DNA of 59,363 bases from Candidatus Poribacteria bacterium (GTDB lineage: Bacteria > Poribacteria > WGA-4E > PCPOR2b), in assembly GCA_022826645.1 (NCBI GenBank), contig JAJDUM010000081.1:1-59363 (forward strand), written 5' to 3'. The notes beneath the pieces are model-generated. The model searched no databases. It had not been told where the DNA came from and saw only the letters and a program-made list of their open reading frames with translations. This document shows, piece after piece, positions 9,653-18,905 of this stretch. Made by a program: the position numbers and the translations under genes. Each line of letters begins with the position of its first letter. Position 1 is the first letter of the stretch.

Positions 9653-11035
9653 ATGTCTACTTATGATGTTGGTATAATTGGAGGCGGTCCGGGCGGCTAT
9701 GTTGCAGCGATCAAGGCTGCCCAGTTAGGGGGTAAAGTCTGCCTCATCGAAAAAGGGGAATGGGGAGGCACCTGCTTGAATCGAGGGTGTATCCCGACCA
9801 AGACGTTGTTTTCGGTGGCGCATTTCGCTACGCAGGTTCGGGAGGCGGAGGGGTTCGGCATAAAGATTAGCGGGGCGGAGATTGATTATTCACAGGTGCT
9901 GGGACACAAGGAGGCGACCGTCCAAAAACTCACTGGTGGAATCGCGCAGCTGCTCAAGAGGAACGGGGTTGATACGATTAATGGAACCGGCGTCCTCACC
10001 ACGAAGAATAGGATAAAAGCGACAAAAGCGGACGGTACGCAGGAACAGATTGAAGCGAAACAGATTATCATCGCCACCGGTTCTGAACCCGCGAATATTT
10101 CTGTCTTTGAGATTGACGAACAGCAGGTGCTGACGACGACAGGAATCCTTGAGTTGACGGAACTTCCCAAGAGCATAATTATTGTCGGTGGCGGTGTCGC
10201 CGGCTGCGAGTTTGCGTCAATTTTCAACGGCTTGGGCTGCGATATCACTATCCTTGAACTGTTACCCACAATCCTTGCTACTGAGGATACGCATATCATT
10301 CGACAACTCCGCCTCTTGATGAGAAGGAAAGGGATCGAAATCAAGACAGAAGCCAACGTAACAAGCGTAGACAAGTCGGAATCCGGTGTGACCGCAACAC
10401 TGGAGTCTGGCGAGCGCTTCAGTGCGGAAAAGATGCTAATTTCTATTGGCAGAAGTTTCAACTCCGAAGGTATTGGGTTGGAAACGGTCGGCGTTAGTAC
10501 GGATAAGGGCAAGATTGTAGTTAATGAACGGATGGAGACCAATGTGCCAGGGATTTACGCCGTCGGGGATGTCGCGAGCCGATACCTGTTGGCACACGTT
10601 GCATCGGCGGAAGGAATTGTCGCTGCGCAAAACTGCATGGGTCGAGAAGCGGAGATGGATTACAGCACAATACCGTGGTGCGTTTTCACGATTCCCGAAA
10701 TCGCCAGATGCGGTATGACGGAGGCGCAAGCTGAGGAAGAGGGCTATTCGGTCAAGGTTGGGCGATTCCCTTATGCAGCGAGCGGTAAGGCTTTGGGTAT
10801 GCGCGAAACAGATGGATTCGTCAAGGTTATCTCTGATCAGGAGTTCGGTGATATCCTCGGTGTCCATATTCTTGGGGCACACGCTTCTGACCTAATCCAT
10901 GAAGCTGTGGTTGCGATCCGTATGGAGGCATCCGTCGCTGATTTGGCGCACACGATCCATGCGCATCCAACTCTGGCTGAAGCCGTCATGGAATCCGCCG
11001 AAGCTGCCTATGACCGTGCTATTCATATTTTGTAG
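9653..11035 (+). CDS. lpdA: Dihydrolipoyl dehydrogenase
   Basis: A 460-residue FAD-dependent disulfide oxidoreductase that re-oxidises dihydrolipoamide in 2-oxoacid dehydrogenase or glycine cleavage complexes. The FAD-binding motif GGGPGG lies at 10-15. The redox pair is C41 and C46 in GGTCLNRGCIPTK. An NAD-binding segment reads IIVGGGVAGCEFAS, and the C-terminal interface has HAHPTLAEAVMES with the catalytic His-Glu pair. GGGAGG at 9642-9647 sits at the right distance from the ATG at 9653, so this start is better than the GTG at 9647, which overlaps that site. No E1, E2 or lipoate genes lie nearby. Confidence 0.92.
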   Translation: MSTYDVGIIGGGPGGYVAAIKAAQLGGKVCLIEKGEWGGTCLNRGCIPTKTLFSVAHFATQVREAEGFGIKISGAEIDYSQVLGHKEATVQKLTGGIAQLLKRNGVDTINGTGVLTTKNRIKATKADGTQEQIEAKQIIIATGSEPANISVFEIDEQQVLTTTGILELTELPKSIIIVGGGVAGCEFASIFNGLGCDITILELLPTILATEDTHIIRQLRLLMRRKGIEIKTEANVTSVDKSESGVTATLESGERFSAEKMLISIGRSFNSEGIGLETVGVSTDKGKIVVNERMETNVPGIYAVGDVASRYLLAHVASAEGIVAAQNCMGREAEMDYSTIPWCVFTIPEIARCGMTEAQAEEEGYSVKVGRFPYAASGKALGMRETDGFVKVISDQEFGDILGVHILGAHASDLIHEAVVAIRMEASVADLAHTIHAHPTLAEAVMESAEAAYDRAIHIL

Positions 11036-11098
11036 ATAGTCGAGTAGCGTGTTCCCTTACTATATCCAACAGCGAAACGTGAAGGATGTCGTCTATTC

Positions 11099-12106
11099 AT
11101 GTCACAACCTCAAATCTTCCACGTCGCTCCAGACCGACCGGGCACTCGACTCGATCGCTTTGTCGAAGCACAACTCATCGAGCAGGCGGAAACAGAGACA
11201 GATGCGGCGTCTTGCGTTTCGCTATCCCGAACATATATTCAGAAACTGATTCGGGAAGGTGCCATAGCGGTGAATGGCAAACCGTCGAAGCCCGGTTACA
11301 AACTCCGAGCCGGTGACGAGGTATCCCTCCAGCTTCCGGATCCGCGTCCCCTCGAAACGATCCCCCCCGAACTCATTCCGCTTAATATCCTGCACGAAGA
11401 TTCTGCGCTGATCGTCCTAAACAAACCAGCTGGTATGACCGTCCACCCCGCTGGCGATGTCCAATCTGGCACGCTTGTGAACGCGCTACTCAACCACTGC
11501 GAATCGCTCCCCGGTATTGGCGGCGTTCAGCGACCCGGTATCGTGCATCGCCTCGACAAGGACACCTCCGGCGCGATTGTTGCCGCTAAAACAGATTTCG
11601 CACATCGGCACCTTTCGGCTCAGTTTGAAGCACATACCACCACACGCCATTACCACGCTGTCGCTTGCGGTGTGCCTCCTAACGAAACGGGAACTATTGA
11701 CGCCCGCATTGTCCGCAGTTCGCGGGATAGGCGGAAGATGACCGTAACAGGAGCAGGTGGTCGTCATGCGGTTACCCACTATCACATCCTGGAACGCTAT
11801 CACCGATTCTCCTATCTTAAACTGACACTGGAAACGGGGCGCATCCACCAGATCCGAGTGCATCTGAGCCATATCGGCCACCCCGTTGCCGGCGATCACG
11901 TCTATGGGGGTGGATATGATCGTGCCCTCCACGATGCTCCTTCTCCCGCGGTCAAAGAAGCCCTCGCGGCGCTGAATCGCCAAGCTCTGCACGCTCACAC
12001 GCTTGGATTCGTCCATCCGGAGACGGAGGAACAGCTGACATTTTCCGCGCCAATGCCGGATGATATGTGGTGGTTTGTTGAGGAGTTAAGGCGTGTAGAG
12101 GTATAG
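11099..12106 (+). CDS. RluA-family pseudouridine synthase with S4 domain (RluD-like)
   Basis: A 335-residue enzyme. An N-terminal S4 RNA-binding domain (about 16-78, RLDRFVEAQL and YIQKLIREGAIAVNG) precedes the catalytic domain, which has HRLDKDTSG at 150-158 with D153 as catalytic residue. GRIHQIRVHLSHIGHPVAGD near the C terminus completes the fold. RluD-type enzymes modify the helix 69 loop of 23S rRNA; the domain order fits, but RluC-type specificity cannot be excluded. GAAGGATG lies about 11 bases before the ATG. The paralogue at 530 lacks the S4 domain, so the two probably modify different sites. Confidence 0.9.
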   Translation: MSQPQIFHVAPDRPGTRLDRFVEAQLIEQAETETDAASCVSLSRTYIQKLIREGAIAVNGKPSKPGYKLRAGDEVSLQLPDPRPLETIPPELIPLNILHEDSALIVLNKPAGMTVHPAGDVQSGTLVNALLNHCESLPGIGGVQRPGIVHRLDKDTSGAIVAAKTDFAHRHLSAQFEAHTTTRHYHAVACGVPPNETGTIDARIVRSSRDRRKMTVTGAGGRHAVTHYHILERYHRFSYLKLTLETGRIHQIRVHLSHIGHPVAGDHVYGGGYDRALHDAPSPAVKEALAALNRQALHAHTLGFVHPETEEQLTFSAPMPDDMWWFVEELRRVEV

Positions 12107-12130
12107 AGACTTTGGTTTTACGTTCTAACG

Positions 12131-12159
12131 TTGACCTGATACCTTGTATGTGTTACACT
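12131..12159 (+). promoter_or_regulatory. Predicted sigma70-type promoter upstream of the TIM-barrel gene
   Basis: TTGACC (12131-12136) and TACACT (12154-12159) are 17 bases apart and lie 33 bases before the ATG at 12192. Confidence 0.6.
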
Positions 12160-12191
12160 CTGTTGACACACTCAAATTCGGAGGAATTATT

Positions 12192-12962
12192 ATGAAATGG
12201 TCGCTGAATACATACCAAACCTGTCAGGATTGGGAACTGAGCAAAATACTCCAGATCGCAGAAGACACAGGGTATCACGGCGTTGAGTTGTTGATGGATT
12301 ATCAGCAGAAACACGGTTTCGAGTGGGACACGCCCGAAGACCGATGGGGCCCACTTAAAGATGCGGTAGATGCCAGCGGGGTGGTAATCTCATCGTTGAC
12401 AAGTTGTCAGAACTTCCATTCACCGGATGCTGCGGACCGTGCGGAAAGCGTCCGCCGGGTCAAGCGCGTTATTGAGATGACGGATTTCATGGGGTGTGAC
12501 CACGTGCGCGTCCTTGGTGATCGGTTCGACGACGATACCCGCGATGCCGTTGTCGGATATGTGACCGATGCGCTGACCGAACTTGGAGAATATGCCGACC
12601 CGAAGGGCACGACGGTGTCCATCGAGATGCACGGTTCTTTCATAGACCCTGTACCAGCGATGGCGGTCATGGAAGGTGTCAATCGATCGAATGTCGGTTT
12701 TGTATTCAACTCGCAGTTTTTTGGTTGTGAGTCAGGAAGCATTGAACCACTTTTTTCGCAGGTTGCATCGCACATTACGGCTGTGCATACTCACCATGCC
12801 GAAGATCCAGAAACCTTTGAGCTGTATCGTCAGATGTTCGACTGGCTTCAACGGATCGGATTTGACGGTTACATCTCCAATGAATGTGCGTACACGGGAC
12901 CAGATCCGGAAAAGGTGCTCGCGTTGTATGTAGGACTGTTTAGGGCATTTGTTGGAGAGTAA
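12192..12962 (+). CDS. Sugar phosphate isomerase/epimerase-family TIM barrel
   Basis: A 256-residue xylose-isomerase-like protein. Recognisable parts are GYHGVELLMDY early, VSIEMHG (putative metal-ligand Glu), ITAVHTHHAED (His ligands) and the closing GFDGYISNECAY (second Glu). CGGAGGAATT lies six bases before the ATG at 12192; the frame remains open 16 codons further up, but without a binding site. A consensus-like promoter precedes it, so it probably has its own transcript. It is only distantly alike to the barrels at 4355 and 17690, sharing motif order rather than long identity. Substrate unknown. Confidence 0.85.
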   Translation: MKWSLNTYQTCQDWELSKILQIAEDTGYHGVELLMDYQQKHGFEWDTPEDRWGPLKDAVDASGVVISSLTSCQNFHSPDAADRAESVRRVKRVIEMTDFMGCDHVRVLGDRFDDDTRDAVVGYVTDALTELGEYADPKGTTVSIEMHGSFIDPVPAMAVMEGVNRSNVGFVFNSQFFGCESGSIEPLFSQVASHITAVHTHHAEDPETFELYRQMFDWLQRIGFDGYISNECAYTGPDPEKVLALYVGLFRAFVGE

Positions 12963-13096
12963 TACCGGTTTAGATCTGCTTTTTTAGCCTCAAGAGTGCA
13001 ACGCAAACTTAACCGAAAGCAACAATCAAAATGAATTACCCTACTACAAACCATAATTGGTTCATGTTAAGAATTAGTGCAACAGCAACTGAATCT

Positions 13097-13160
13097 TCGT
13101 AGGGGTTGGGGGACCCAACCCTTACGGACTGCGGGCGGGGAAACCCCGCCCCTACGATTT
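13097..13160. repeat. Two adjacent hairpins with CCTACG/TTACGG edges
   Basis: The first arm pair is GGGTTGGG...CCCAACCC, ending in TTACGG. The second is GGGCGGGG...CCCCGCCC, ending in CTACGA. They belong to the large family of stem-variable hairpins found between genes across the window. Confidence 0.75.
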
Positions 13161-13223
13161 CGATTCGCGTTTTGCACTTTCTTTTTACATGAGCCACCAT
13201 AATTTACCCAACAGGAGGGAAAA

Positions 13224-13943
13224 ATGGCTTATATAAAGAACTGGCGCGATGTTCAACCTAATATCTCCCATCTGAGTGCAGTACACTGGGGTTGTCTACG
13301 TTCTGTAAAGGAAGGCGGCGACGATGATCGGCACCGTCTGGACCGGTTGGGAGGCTTTGCCCGACACGCGCTCCAAGGACGCAAGACCTCCGATTTTCAC
13401 AAACATGAGGCTTTGGAACAGGTCTACTACATCCTCAGTGGAAAGGGAGAGGTCCTGTTCGAGGATCAGCGTTATCCCGTAGAAGATGGTGATGCGGTTT
13501 ACCTACCGGCTGACATCCATCACCAGATGTTCAATACCATGAACGAAGGTTGGTTGGAGCATCACGTCATCAGTATGGGTGTGGCAAGTCGTGGGGGTAA
13601 GTTTACCATCCGCAATTGGACCCAGACACCACCGCAAGGGGACGGTGCCGGTGCGGTGCGATGGTATCAACTAGAACCTGAGGACGACAGTGAGAATGGT
13701 TGTCTGAAAGGGATGCAGTTCATCGCTCGCGAGTCTGTGCAGCCCGGCAACGAATCAATTGAACGGTGCCACACAGACATTGAGCAGGTCTACTACGTAG
13801 TAGAAAATCGTGGCGTACTTCAGAGTGATGGGGAAGAACAGGAGATAACTGAAGGCGATATGATCCACATCCCCGCCGGCACGACTTACAAGATTCTGAA
13901 TCCACATCAGGAGTGGGTAACCTCTCTGATCATGGCGGGTTGA
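13224..13943 (+). CDS. Two-domain cupin (bicupin)
   Basis: A 239-residue protein with two cupin barrels. Domain 1 (about 45-115) shows DFHKHEALEQVYYILSGKGEV then DGDAVYLPADIHHQMFN. Domain 2 (about 155-230) shows ERCHTDIEQVYYVVENRGVL then EGDMIHIPAGTTYKILN. Domain 1 keeps the H-x-H and Glu ligands. In domain 2 the corresponding first histidine is followed by CHTD, so metal binding there may be weaker. ACAGGAGGG precedes the ATG. It is convergent with the PhyH gene, 21 bases away. It may be a sugar isomerase-type or dioxygenase-type bicupin. Confidence 0.83.
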   Translation: MAYIKNWRDVQPNISHLSAVHWGCLRSVKEGGDDDRHRLDRLGGFARHALQGRKTSDFHKHEALEQVYYILSGKGEVLFEDQRYPVEDGDAVYLPADIHHQMFNTMNEGWLEHHVISMGVASRGGKFTIRNWTQTPPQGDGAGAVRWYQLEPEDDSENGCLKGMQFIARESVQPGNESIERCHTDIEQVYYVVENRGVLQSDGEEQEITEGDMIHIPAGTTYKILNPHQEWVTSLIMAG

Positions 13944-13964
13944 ATGTAACGAGATCCCGTTGTA

Positions 13965-14837
13965 TCACTCGCGCTCCCACCGACTCGGGTTCATGCCGGG
14001 GGCTTCGTGGGGCATATTGGGAGGTTTGTTACCGCCCTCGTATATCCAGACGCGAGCGTTGCGGTCGCCCATCAATTCACGCACGGCTGGCGAGAGTTTA
14101 GCAACTTCGTCCGAATCCCAAGGCTCTACCTCTCCGGCGGGTCCTGCCCAAACGGGTCGGTACGAGAGCTGCAGCGCCTCCCGTGGATAGGTCCCAACGT
14201 TTGGGTAATTTCCGTGGAAGACATAGTTGCTAAATAGAACCGCAGCCCCCGCCTTGCACGTTACCATCATCTCTTCGGGGTGTTCTGCGTAGCGGAGGTA
14301 TGGGTTTGCTTCGTCGTGGTAACTCAGATGGGACCGCGGTACCACGCGGAAGGGCGAAACTTCGGGGATTAGGTCGTCCAGGTAGTAGAGGACACGGATA
14401 ATTTTCGGACAGGTGTATTCCGCGCTGAAGATCCGGGACCCCCACGGCTGACCGTCGCAGTGCAGACTTATACCGGGGTGCCCCGGCTCGGATCGGGAGT
14501 AGTCGTAGGACATCAAGACAATTTGGTCACCACACAACTCCTTCAGGAACTCGATCATCGGCGGATAGGCGATCAGTTCGCTGATAGGACCGCCGGCGAA
14601 TTGGATGCTTGACCGCCCCCGTTGATGAACACTGTAGTCTACATGGGTCGTTTCAAGTTGCGAGGTTTGTGCTTTGAGGCTCGCAATGTGGTCAGCGTCA
14701 AGTAAATCGGGGATCACCACGTAGCCTTCTACCTCAAGGTGCTGAATGCGCTGACCGAGCGTGAGTGCACTCCAGTCGCGGTCATCTATGCGCGGCGTCC
14801 CAACCTCTCTCTGAGATGAAGCAGATACATCCGACAT
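13965..14837 (-). CDS. Phytanoyl-CoA dioxygenase (PhyH) family protein
   Basis: A 290-residue Fe(II)/2-oxoglutarate-dependent oxygenase. The iron triad is visible: H126 and D128 in LHCDGQPWG, and H208 in VFHGNYPN. The downstream arginine in LQLSYRPVW can hold 2-oxoglutarate. It opens in the typical way, with VEGYVVIPDLLDADHIASL. It is transcribed with the DUF6807 gene upstream (22 bases apart, same strand), a pairing that suggests both act on the same organic substrate. The family hydroxylates very varied substrates, so the target is open. Confidence 0.88.
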   Translation of the reverse strand: MSDVSASSQREVGTPRIDDRDWSALTLGQRIQHLEVEGYVVIPDLLDADHIASLKAQTSQLETTHVDYSVHQRGRSSIQFAGGPISELIAYPPMIEFLKELCGDQIVLMSYDYSRSEPGHPGISLHCDGQPWGSRIFSAEYTCPKIIRVLYYLDDLIPEVSPFRVVPRSHLSYHDEANPYLRYAEHPEEMMVTCKAGAAVLFSNYVFHGNYPNVGTYPREALQLSYRPVWAGPAGEVEPWDSDEVAKLSPAVRELMGDRNARVWIYEGGNKPPNMPHEAPGMNPSRWERE

Positions 14838-14859
14838 AGTTCAATCTCCTTTTCTGAAA

Positions 14860-15810
14860 TCATCCGGTCTCTCGCTTGAAAGCCTCGTACAGATCTGGGA
14901 CACCCGCCTCGTAAGGATCCCCATCGTGGGCAACCACCCGAATGGCTAAATCCACCTCTTCCCCACGGGATACATAAGTGGCTCCCTTCCGAAATGGATT
15001 AACTCGAACGCTTCCGTAGTCCCCTGCATACCACGCCACATTACCCATAGAGGGAAACTGGAAGATCGCAACCCCGGCGGTGCGTCCTTGGTTGTCCGTT
15101 CCGTAGTAGTCGATCCAATCCGCGTGTTGCCAACCGACATCGTCGTCCCGTCTGCCCTCAGAGTCCACAATGTTGCCCCCCTGTTTCACGCCATTCCGAT
15201 CTACGACCCTTAGGTGGTCAGCCATCCGGATTGTGAAATATCCGTGTCGTGACGGACCGAGGCGGATATCCCACTCCGTGGGTCTGAGCTGCGACCGGAC
15301 ATCGATGATATTGGCAACCTCACCCGGAAAAACGCTGACTGTGCGCATCTCCTCGGCAACAACGCGGCGATACTTCGGAGCATACCCCTGCTCAGGTCCC
15401 TGCCATTGCATCCTCACGATGAATTCCAGATGGTTCTCGTTGAACTCTGTGCATTCGTTGTGCGTCATCGTTACGATGCGGCCCTCTCCCCTCCCGCGCA
15501 TGTCAGACTCGTTGGTGTAGAAGCACATACCGGGGTCCTCAAATCGTCCGACGGCAGATGTTTGGTACGTGAAGAAGTAGTCATTCCCTACGGTGATTGA
15601 CTGGTGAAAGGGGTGGTCGCTGGTGGGTCTTTCATTGGTAACAGCGACCCCTGACGGCGTCATCACCGGATAGACGTAGCAGCGGCGGGAAGATTGGTTG
15701 AAGCCGGTAATGCGCTTGCCGTTCCAACTAACCTTCAAGAGCCGAACAGGGTCATCCATCCAGTCGTTCGGAACGGATATATCTGAACTTTCGACCGAAA
15801 AATACTTCAT
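14860..15810 (-). CDS. DUF6807 (PmoA-like) family protein
   Basis: A 316-residue protein of the family once named methane oxygenase PmoA, whose function is not established. The typical DHPFHQSITVGNDYFF motif lies near residues 63-78 and RHGYFTIRMADHL in the middle, with a late NPFRKGATYVSRGEEVDL. It is clearly homologous to the protein at 36831; both share the spacing of FPGEVANIIDVRSQLRPTEWD-type segments. No signal peptide is evident. It lies upstream of the PhyH gene in one unit. I infer a carbohydrate-related role from the repeated linkage with oxidoreductases. Confidence 0.75.
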   Translation of the reverse strand: MKYFSVESSDISVPNDWMDDPVRLLKVSWNGKRITGFNQSSRRCYVYPVMTPSGVAVTNERPTSDHPFHQSITVGNDYFFTYQTSAVGRFEDPGMCFYTNESDMRGRGEGRIVTMTHNECTEFNENHLEFIVRMQWQGPEQGYAPKYRRVVAEEMRTVSVFPGEVANIIDVRSQLRPTEWDIRLGPSRHGYFTIRMADHLRVVDRNGVKQGGNIVDSEGRRDDDVGWQHADWIDYYGTDNQGRTAGVAIFQFPSMGNVAWYAGDYGSVRVNPFRKGATYVSRGEEVDLAIRVVAHDGDPYEAGVPDLYEAFKRETG

Positions 15811-15852
15811 CGCACAACGCTCCTAATTGAGGGCTATCCCCCACTTTTGAAC

Positions 15853-15881
15853 TTGACGTCGTTCACCGGCAATGATATAGT
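15853..15881 (+). promoter_or_regulatory. Predicted sigma70-type promoter for the SDR operon
   Basis: TTGACG (15853-15858) and TATAGT (15876-15881) with a 17-base spacer, in the divergent gap between DUF6807 and the SDR at 16066. It leaves a leader of about 175 bases in which I see no known riboswitch. Confidence 0.6.
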
Positions 15882-16065
15882 AAATTATGCTTATTGTATC
15901 AGGTTTTGGAGATCTATTCAACAACGTTATATGCGAAAAATTGTGGGGCAAAGCCCTCGCTTTTGCTCGTTTTATATCGCAAGAAAATCCGCTCCTCGCA
16001 GCAGGAGCGTCGTTCTGATTAAGATTACCTTCAGGATGGAGGTGTATTGTGAGGAGAGAGAATAA

Positions 16066-16824
16066 ATGAGTTCAATTACAAAGGTTGCTATCGTAACCGG
16101 CGCAGGTTCTGGCATCGGTAGGCAAACGTCGATCGCTCTGTCGCAGGAGGGTTATTCCGTCGCCTTGGCTGGCCGTCGTGTAGAAACTTTGGAGGAAACT
16201 GCCAAGGAGACAGGAGCGGATAGCTCACGAATCTTAGTTGTACCGACAGATGTGGGGGATCACGCCTCGATCCAAAACCTGTTCGCTCAAACCAAAGAAA
16301 CCTTTGGTAGGCTTGACCTACTGTTTAATAATGCGGGCACCGGCGCGCCACCTGTGCCGTTGGAGGAATTGACCTACGAGCAGTGGAAGACAGTCGCAGA
16401 TACCAACCTAACCGGCGCATTCCTCTGCACACAGGAAGCGTTCAAGATTATGAAGGACCAAGACCCCAGAGGCGGGCGCATTATCAATAACGGTTCTATA
16501 TCAGCACACACTCCACGGGTCAATTCCGCCCCCTATACCGCTACCAAGCACGGCTTGACGGGACTTACTAAATCAACAGCACTTGACGGACGTAAATACG
16601 ATATTGCATGCGGTCAAATCGACATTGGTAACGCAGCGACCGAGAGAACGGACAGGATGGAAGTAGGTGTCCCACAGGCAGATGGAACTGTTGCGGTTGA
16701 GCCGAGGATGGACGTGGATGAAGTGGCACGCGCCGTCGTGCACATGGCGAGTCTACCACTGGACGCAAACGTGTTGTTCATAACCATTATGGCGACGAAG
16801 ATGCCCTACGTTGGGCGCAGATAA
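16066..16824 (+). CDS. Short-chain dehydrogenase/reductase (SDR), paralogue A
   Basis: A 252-residue classical SDR. The cofactor motif TGAGSGIG lies at 11-18, NNAG follows LDLLF, and the catalytic Y157 and K161 lie in YTATKHG with the serine in NNGSISA. GAGGAGAG lies just before the ATG. The protein at 44169 is a close paralogue: runs such as [20 protein letters not shown] and TKMPYVGR are shared. The C terminus ([19 protein letters not shown]) differs from the usual SDR ending and marks a subfamily. It begins a four-gene plus-strand series ending at 18901. Substrate unknown; likely an alcohol or sugar hydroxyl. Confidence 0.88.
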   Translation: MSSITKVAIVTGAGSGIGRQTSIALSQEGYSVALAGRRVETLEETAKETGADSSRILVVPTDVGDHASIQNLFAQTKETFGRLDLLFNNAGTGAPPVPLEELTYEQWKTVADTNLTGAFLCTQEAFKIMKDQDPRGGRIINNGSISAHTPRVNSAPYTATKHGLTGLTKSTALDGRKYDIACGQIDIGNAATERTDRMEVGVPQADGTVAVEPRMDVDEVARAVVHMASLPLDANVLFITIMATKMPYVGRR

Positions 16825-16877
16825 TCTGAAACGAACCGCGTCAAGATAGTGGAAGATTCAGAAATATGGGAGAGTGT

Positions 16878-17693
16878 ATGAACCCGAAACGATTGGAAGG
16901 ACAGATTGCTTGGATCAGCGGCGGTGCCTCTGGCATGGGTGAAGCGACTGCCCAACTCTTTGCAGAGGAAGGGGCAAGGGTCGCCGTTGTGGATATACAG
17001 GCCGAACGTGGCAAGAAACTTGTCGAGGAGATCACCGCCCACGGGGGTGAAGCCATCTTCCACGAATGCGACGTTGCGCGTGAGGATGCGGTACGCCAAT
17101 CGATTGAGAAAACCGTCGCACACTTTGGCGGCTTGCAGATTATCGTCAATTGCGCGGGGGTTGTCCATGTTGTGGAACTGCACGAGTATTCGGAGGAGGA
17201 GTGGGACCAGTTGATGGGCGTTAATGTCAAATCAATCTTCTTCTCCATCAAACATGGCTACCCCCACCTGTGCAAGAACCAACGCAGCTACATGGTGAAT
17301 ATCGGTTCGGTAGGCAGCTTCATCGGACAAGGCCTAACACCGGCTTACATCACTTCCAAGCACGCGGTGCTCGGATTGAGCCGATCAATCGCGCTCGACT
17401 ACGCCGCCGAAGGGCTGCGTTGCAACTGTGTCTGTCCCGGAATCACTGACACGCCGATGCTGCGTTACCACCTGAGCACCACACCCGACCCAGAAGCCAC
17501 GCTTGCTAACCGCCTTAGCCGTGTGCCAACAGGTGTTGCTATCACACCGATGGACATCGCCAGAGCGGTGCGCTACCTATCCTGTGAGGATTCCGCTGGT
17601 GTTACCGGCACATCGTTGGTAGTGGATGGGGCTTATATCACGCCCGCTGAATGGGAAACTGTGGGGCAAACGAAATTTATGGAGCCGTCATGA
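16878..17693 (+). CDS. Short-chain dehydrogenase/reductase (SDR)
   Basis: A 271-residue SDR. The glycine-rich loop is SGGASGMG, where Ser replaces the first Thr. NCAG, NIGSVGS (serine) and YITSKHAV (Tyr and Lys) form the rest of the active site. I chose the ATG at 16878 because GGGAGAG lies six bases before it; the ATG at 16866 has none. It starts 54 bases after the preceding SDR, and its TGA overlaps the ATG of the next gene (ATGA), so translation is coupled to the sugar isomerase. It is not a close paralogue of the SDRs at 16066 or 44169. Confidence 0.88.
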   Translation: MNPKRLEGQIAWISGGASGMGEATAQLFAEEGARVAVVDIQAERGKKLVEEITAHGGEAIFHECDVAREDAVRQSIEKTVAHFGGLQIIVNCAGVVHVVELHEYSEEEWDQLMGVNVKSIFFSIKHGYPHLCKNQRSYMVNIGSVGSFIGQGLTPAYITSKHAVLGLSRSIALDYAAEGLRCNCVCPGITDTPMLRYHLSTTPDPEATLANRLSRVPTGVAITPMDIARAVRYLSCEDSAGVTGTSLVVDGAYITPAEWETVGQTKFMEPS

Positions 17694-18529
17694 CACTCAA
17701 ACTTGCTTGTGCTGACTTTACTTTTCCGCTGTTACCTCATGAGAAGGTTCTTCAACTTATCTCGATGCTGGAGTTCACAGGCGTGGATATCGGTCTGTTT
17801 GAGGATCGCTCCCATCTTTGGCCCTCCCGCGAGTTCGAGAACATCACCCAATCTGCACGACAACTCAAAAAGCAATTGGACGATTGGGGGCTTGAGGCTG
17901 CTGATATTTTTCTTCAAGTAGGGCTGGATTTTAAACCTTACGCGGTTAATCACCCCGAAGCATCGCATCGGGAGAAGGCGCGCGACTGGTTCATTAAAAC
18001 GCTTGAGTACACCGCCGAGTGTGGGGGCAAGCATGTGACTGGATTGCCAGGCGCACACTTCGAGACCGAGTCGTACGAAGACTCATTCGCTCGCGCTGTC
18101 GATGAACTAAATTGGCGGGTCGATCAAGCTAAGAGTTACGGCATCGTCTACGGTGTCGAAGCGCATATCGGTTCTATCGTCCCGCAGCCGGAACCAGCGG
18201 AGAAATTGCTGCAGCAGGTCCCTGGTCTGACCTTGACTTTGGATTATGCGCATTTCACGCGGATTGGCTTGCCGGATGCGACTGTGGAGCCGTTGGTGAA
18301 ATATGCAAGTCACTTCCATGTCAGGGGTGCCCGCCATGAGCGATTGCAAGAGACCTTTGCTAACAACACAATTGATTTCAAACGGATTTTGGAGGTCGCA
18401 CAGGCCACCGGGTATGGTGGCTGGTTCGGGATTGAGTATGTCTGGACGGAATGGGAGAATTGCAACGCGTGTGACAATCTGTCTGAGACAGTTCTGTTTC
18501 GGGATTATGTTCGATCGCTGGTCAATTGA
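17690..18529 (+). CDS. Sugar phosphate isomerase/epimerase-family TIM barrel, coupled to SDR
   Basis: A 279-residue xylose-isomerase-like protein. Visible parts are YGVEAHIGSIV (metal-ligand Glu), LTLDYAHFTRIG (Asp and His ligands), HFHVRGARHERLQE and the closing GYGGWFGIEYVW (Glu). The ATG at 17690 overlaps the stop of the SDR gene as ATGA, which argues strongly for this start over the longer frame from 17651. Coupling means similar amounts of both proteins, so they probably act in one pathway, for example oxidation then isomerisation of a sugar acid. The mutarotase-like gene follows 51 bases later. Confidence 0.87.
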   Translation: MTLKLACADFTFPLLPHEKVLQLISMLEFTGVDIGLFEDRSHLWPSREFENITQSARQLKKQLDDWGLEAADIFLQVGLDFKPYAVNHPEASHREKARDWFIKTLEYTAECGGKHVTGLPGAHFETESYEDSFARAVDELNWRVDQAKSYGIVYGVEAHIGSIVPQPEPAEKLLQQVPGLTLTLDYAHFTRIGLPDATVEPLVKYASHFHVRGARHERLQETFANNTIDFKRILEVAQATGYGGWFGIEYVWTEWENCNACDNLSETVLFRDYVRSLVN

Positions 18530-18580
18530 CATAGGAGCGCAAATCTGCGTTCCCTACAGTTCACAAAAAGGAGAAATAAA

Positions 18581-18901
18581 ATGTTTTCAATCGGTTTATC
18601 TATGCAACTGAAACCCGGCAGCTATGATGGATACAAAGAGGCGCACGACAACCTGTGGCCCGAAATTGCAAAGAGTATGGACGACAACGACGTAAGTATG
18701 TCGATTTATCGCTTAGGGGATCGTCTATTCTTGCATGCGGTCGCGCCGTCCGAGGCGGATTGGCTCAAGAGTCGCGAAGACCCCGCACTGGAGCGGTGGT
18801 CGGAGTATATGGGAAACTATCTCGCGACGGATGACGCGGGTAACATTATTTTTGATGCACTGCCGGAAGCGTTCGCATTCGGTATGTTCAAATCGGAATA
18901 G
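18581..18901 (+). CDS. L-rhamnose mutarotase (RhaM) family protein
   Basis: A 106-residue protein with the family opening: MQLKPGSYDGYKEAHDNLWPEI matches the RhaM pattern of basic-Pro-Gly, a spaced Tyr, His and the WPE triad. It also has SIYRLGDRLFLHA and a W-x-x-YMG segment. RhaM interconverts alpha and beta anomers of L-rhamnose, and the fold also covers L-fucose mutarotase-like proteins. AAAAAGGAGAAATAAA precedes the ATG. It is the last gene of the 16066-18901 series and gives the best hint that the series handles a 6-deoxyhexose, though this is inference. Confidence 0.82.
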   Translation: MFSIGLSMQLKPGSYDGYKEAHDNLWPEIAKSMDDNDVSMSIYRLGDRLFLHAVAPSEADWLKSREDPALERWSEYMGNYLATDDAGNIIFDALPEAFAFGMFKSE

Positions 18902-18905
18902 AGGT

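Noticed and set aside
14860..15810. Particulate methane monooxygenase subunit, as the PmoA family name suggests
   Set aside because: It has no membrane helices or copper-site motifs of methane monooxygenase; the name is historical.
15847..16065. A 72-codon open frame directly before the SDR at 16066
   Set aside because: It runs through the predicted promoter and leader, has no binding site and no recognisable protein features.
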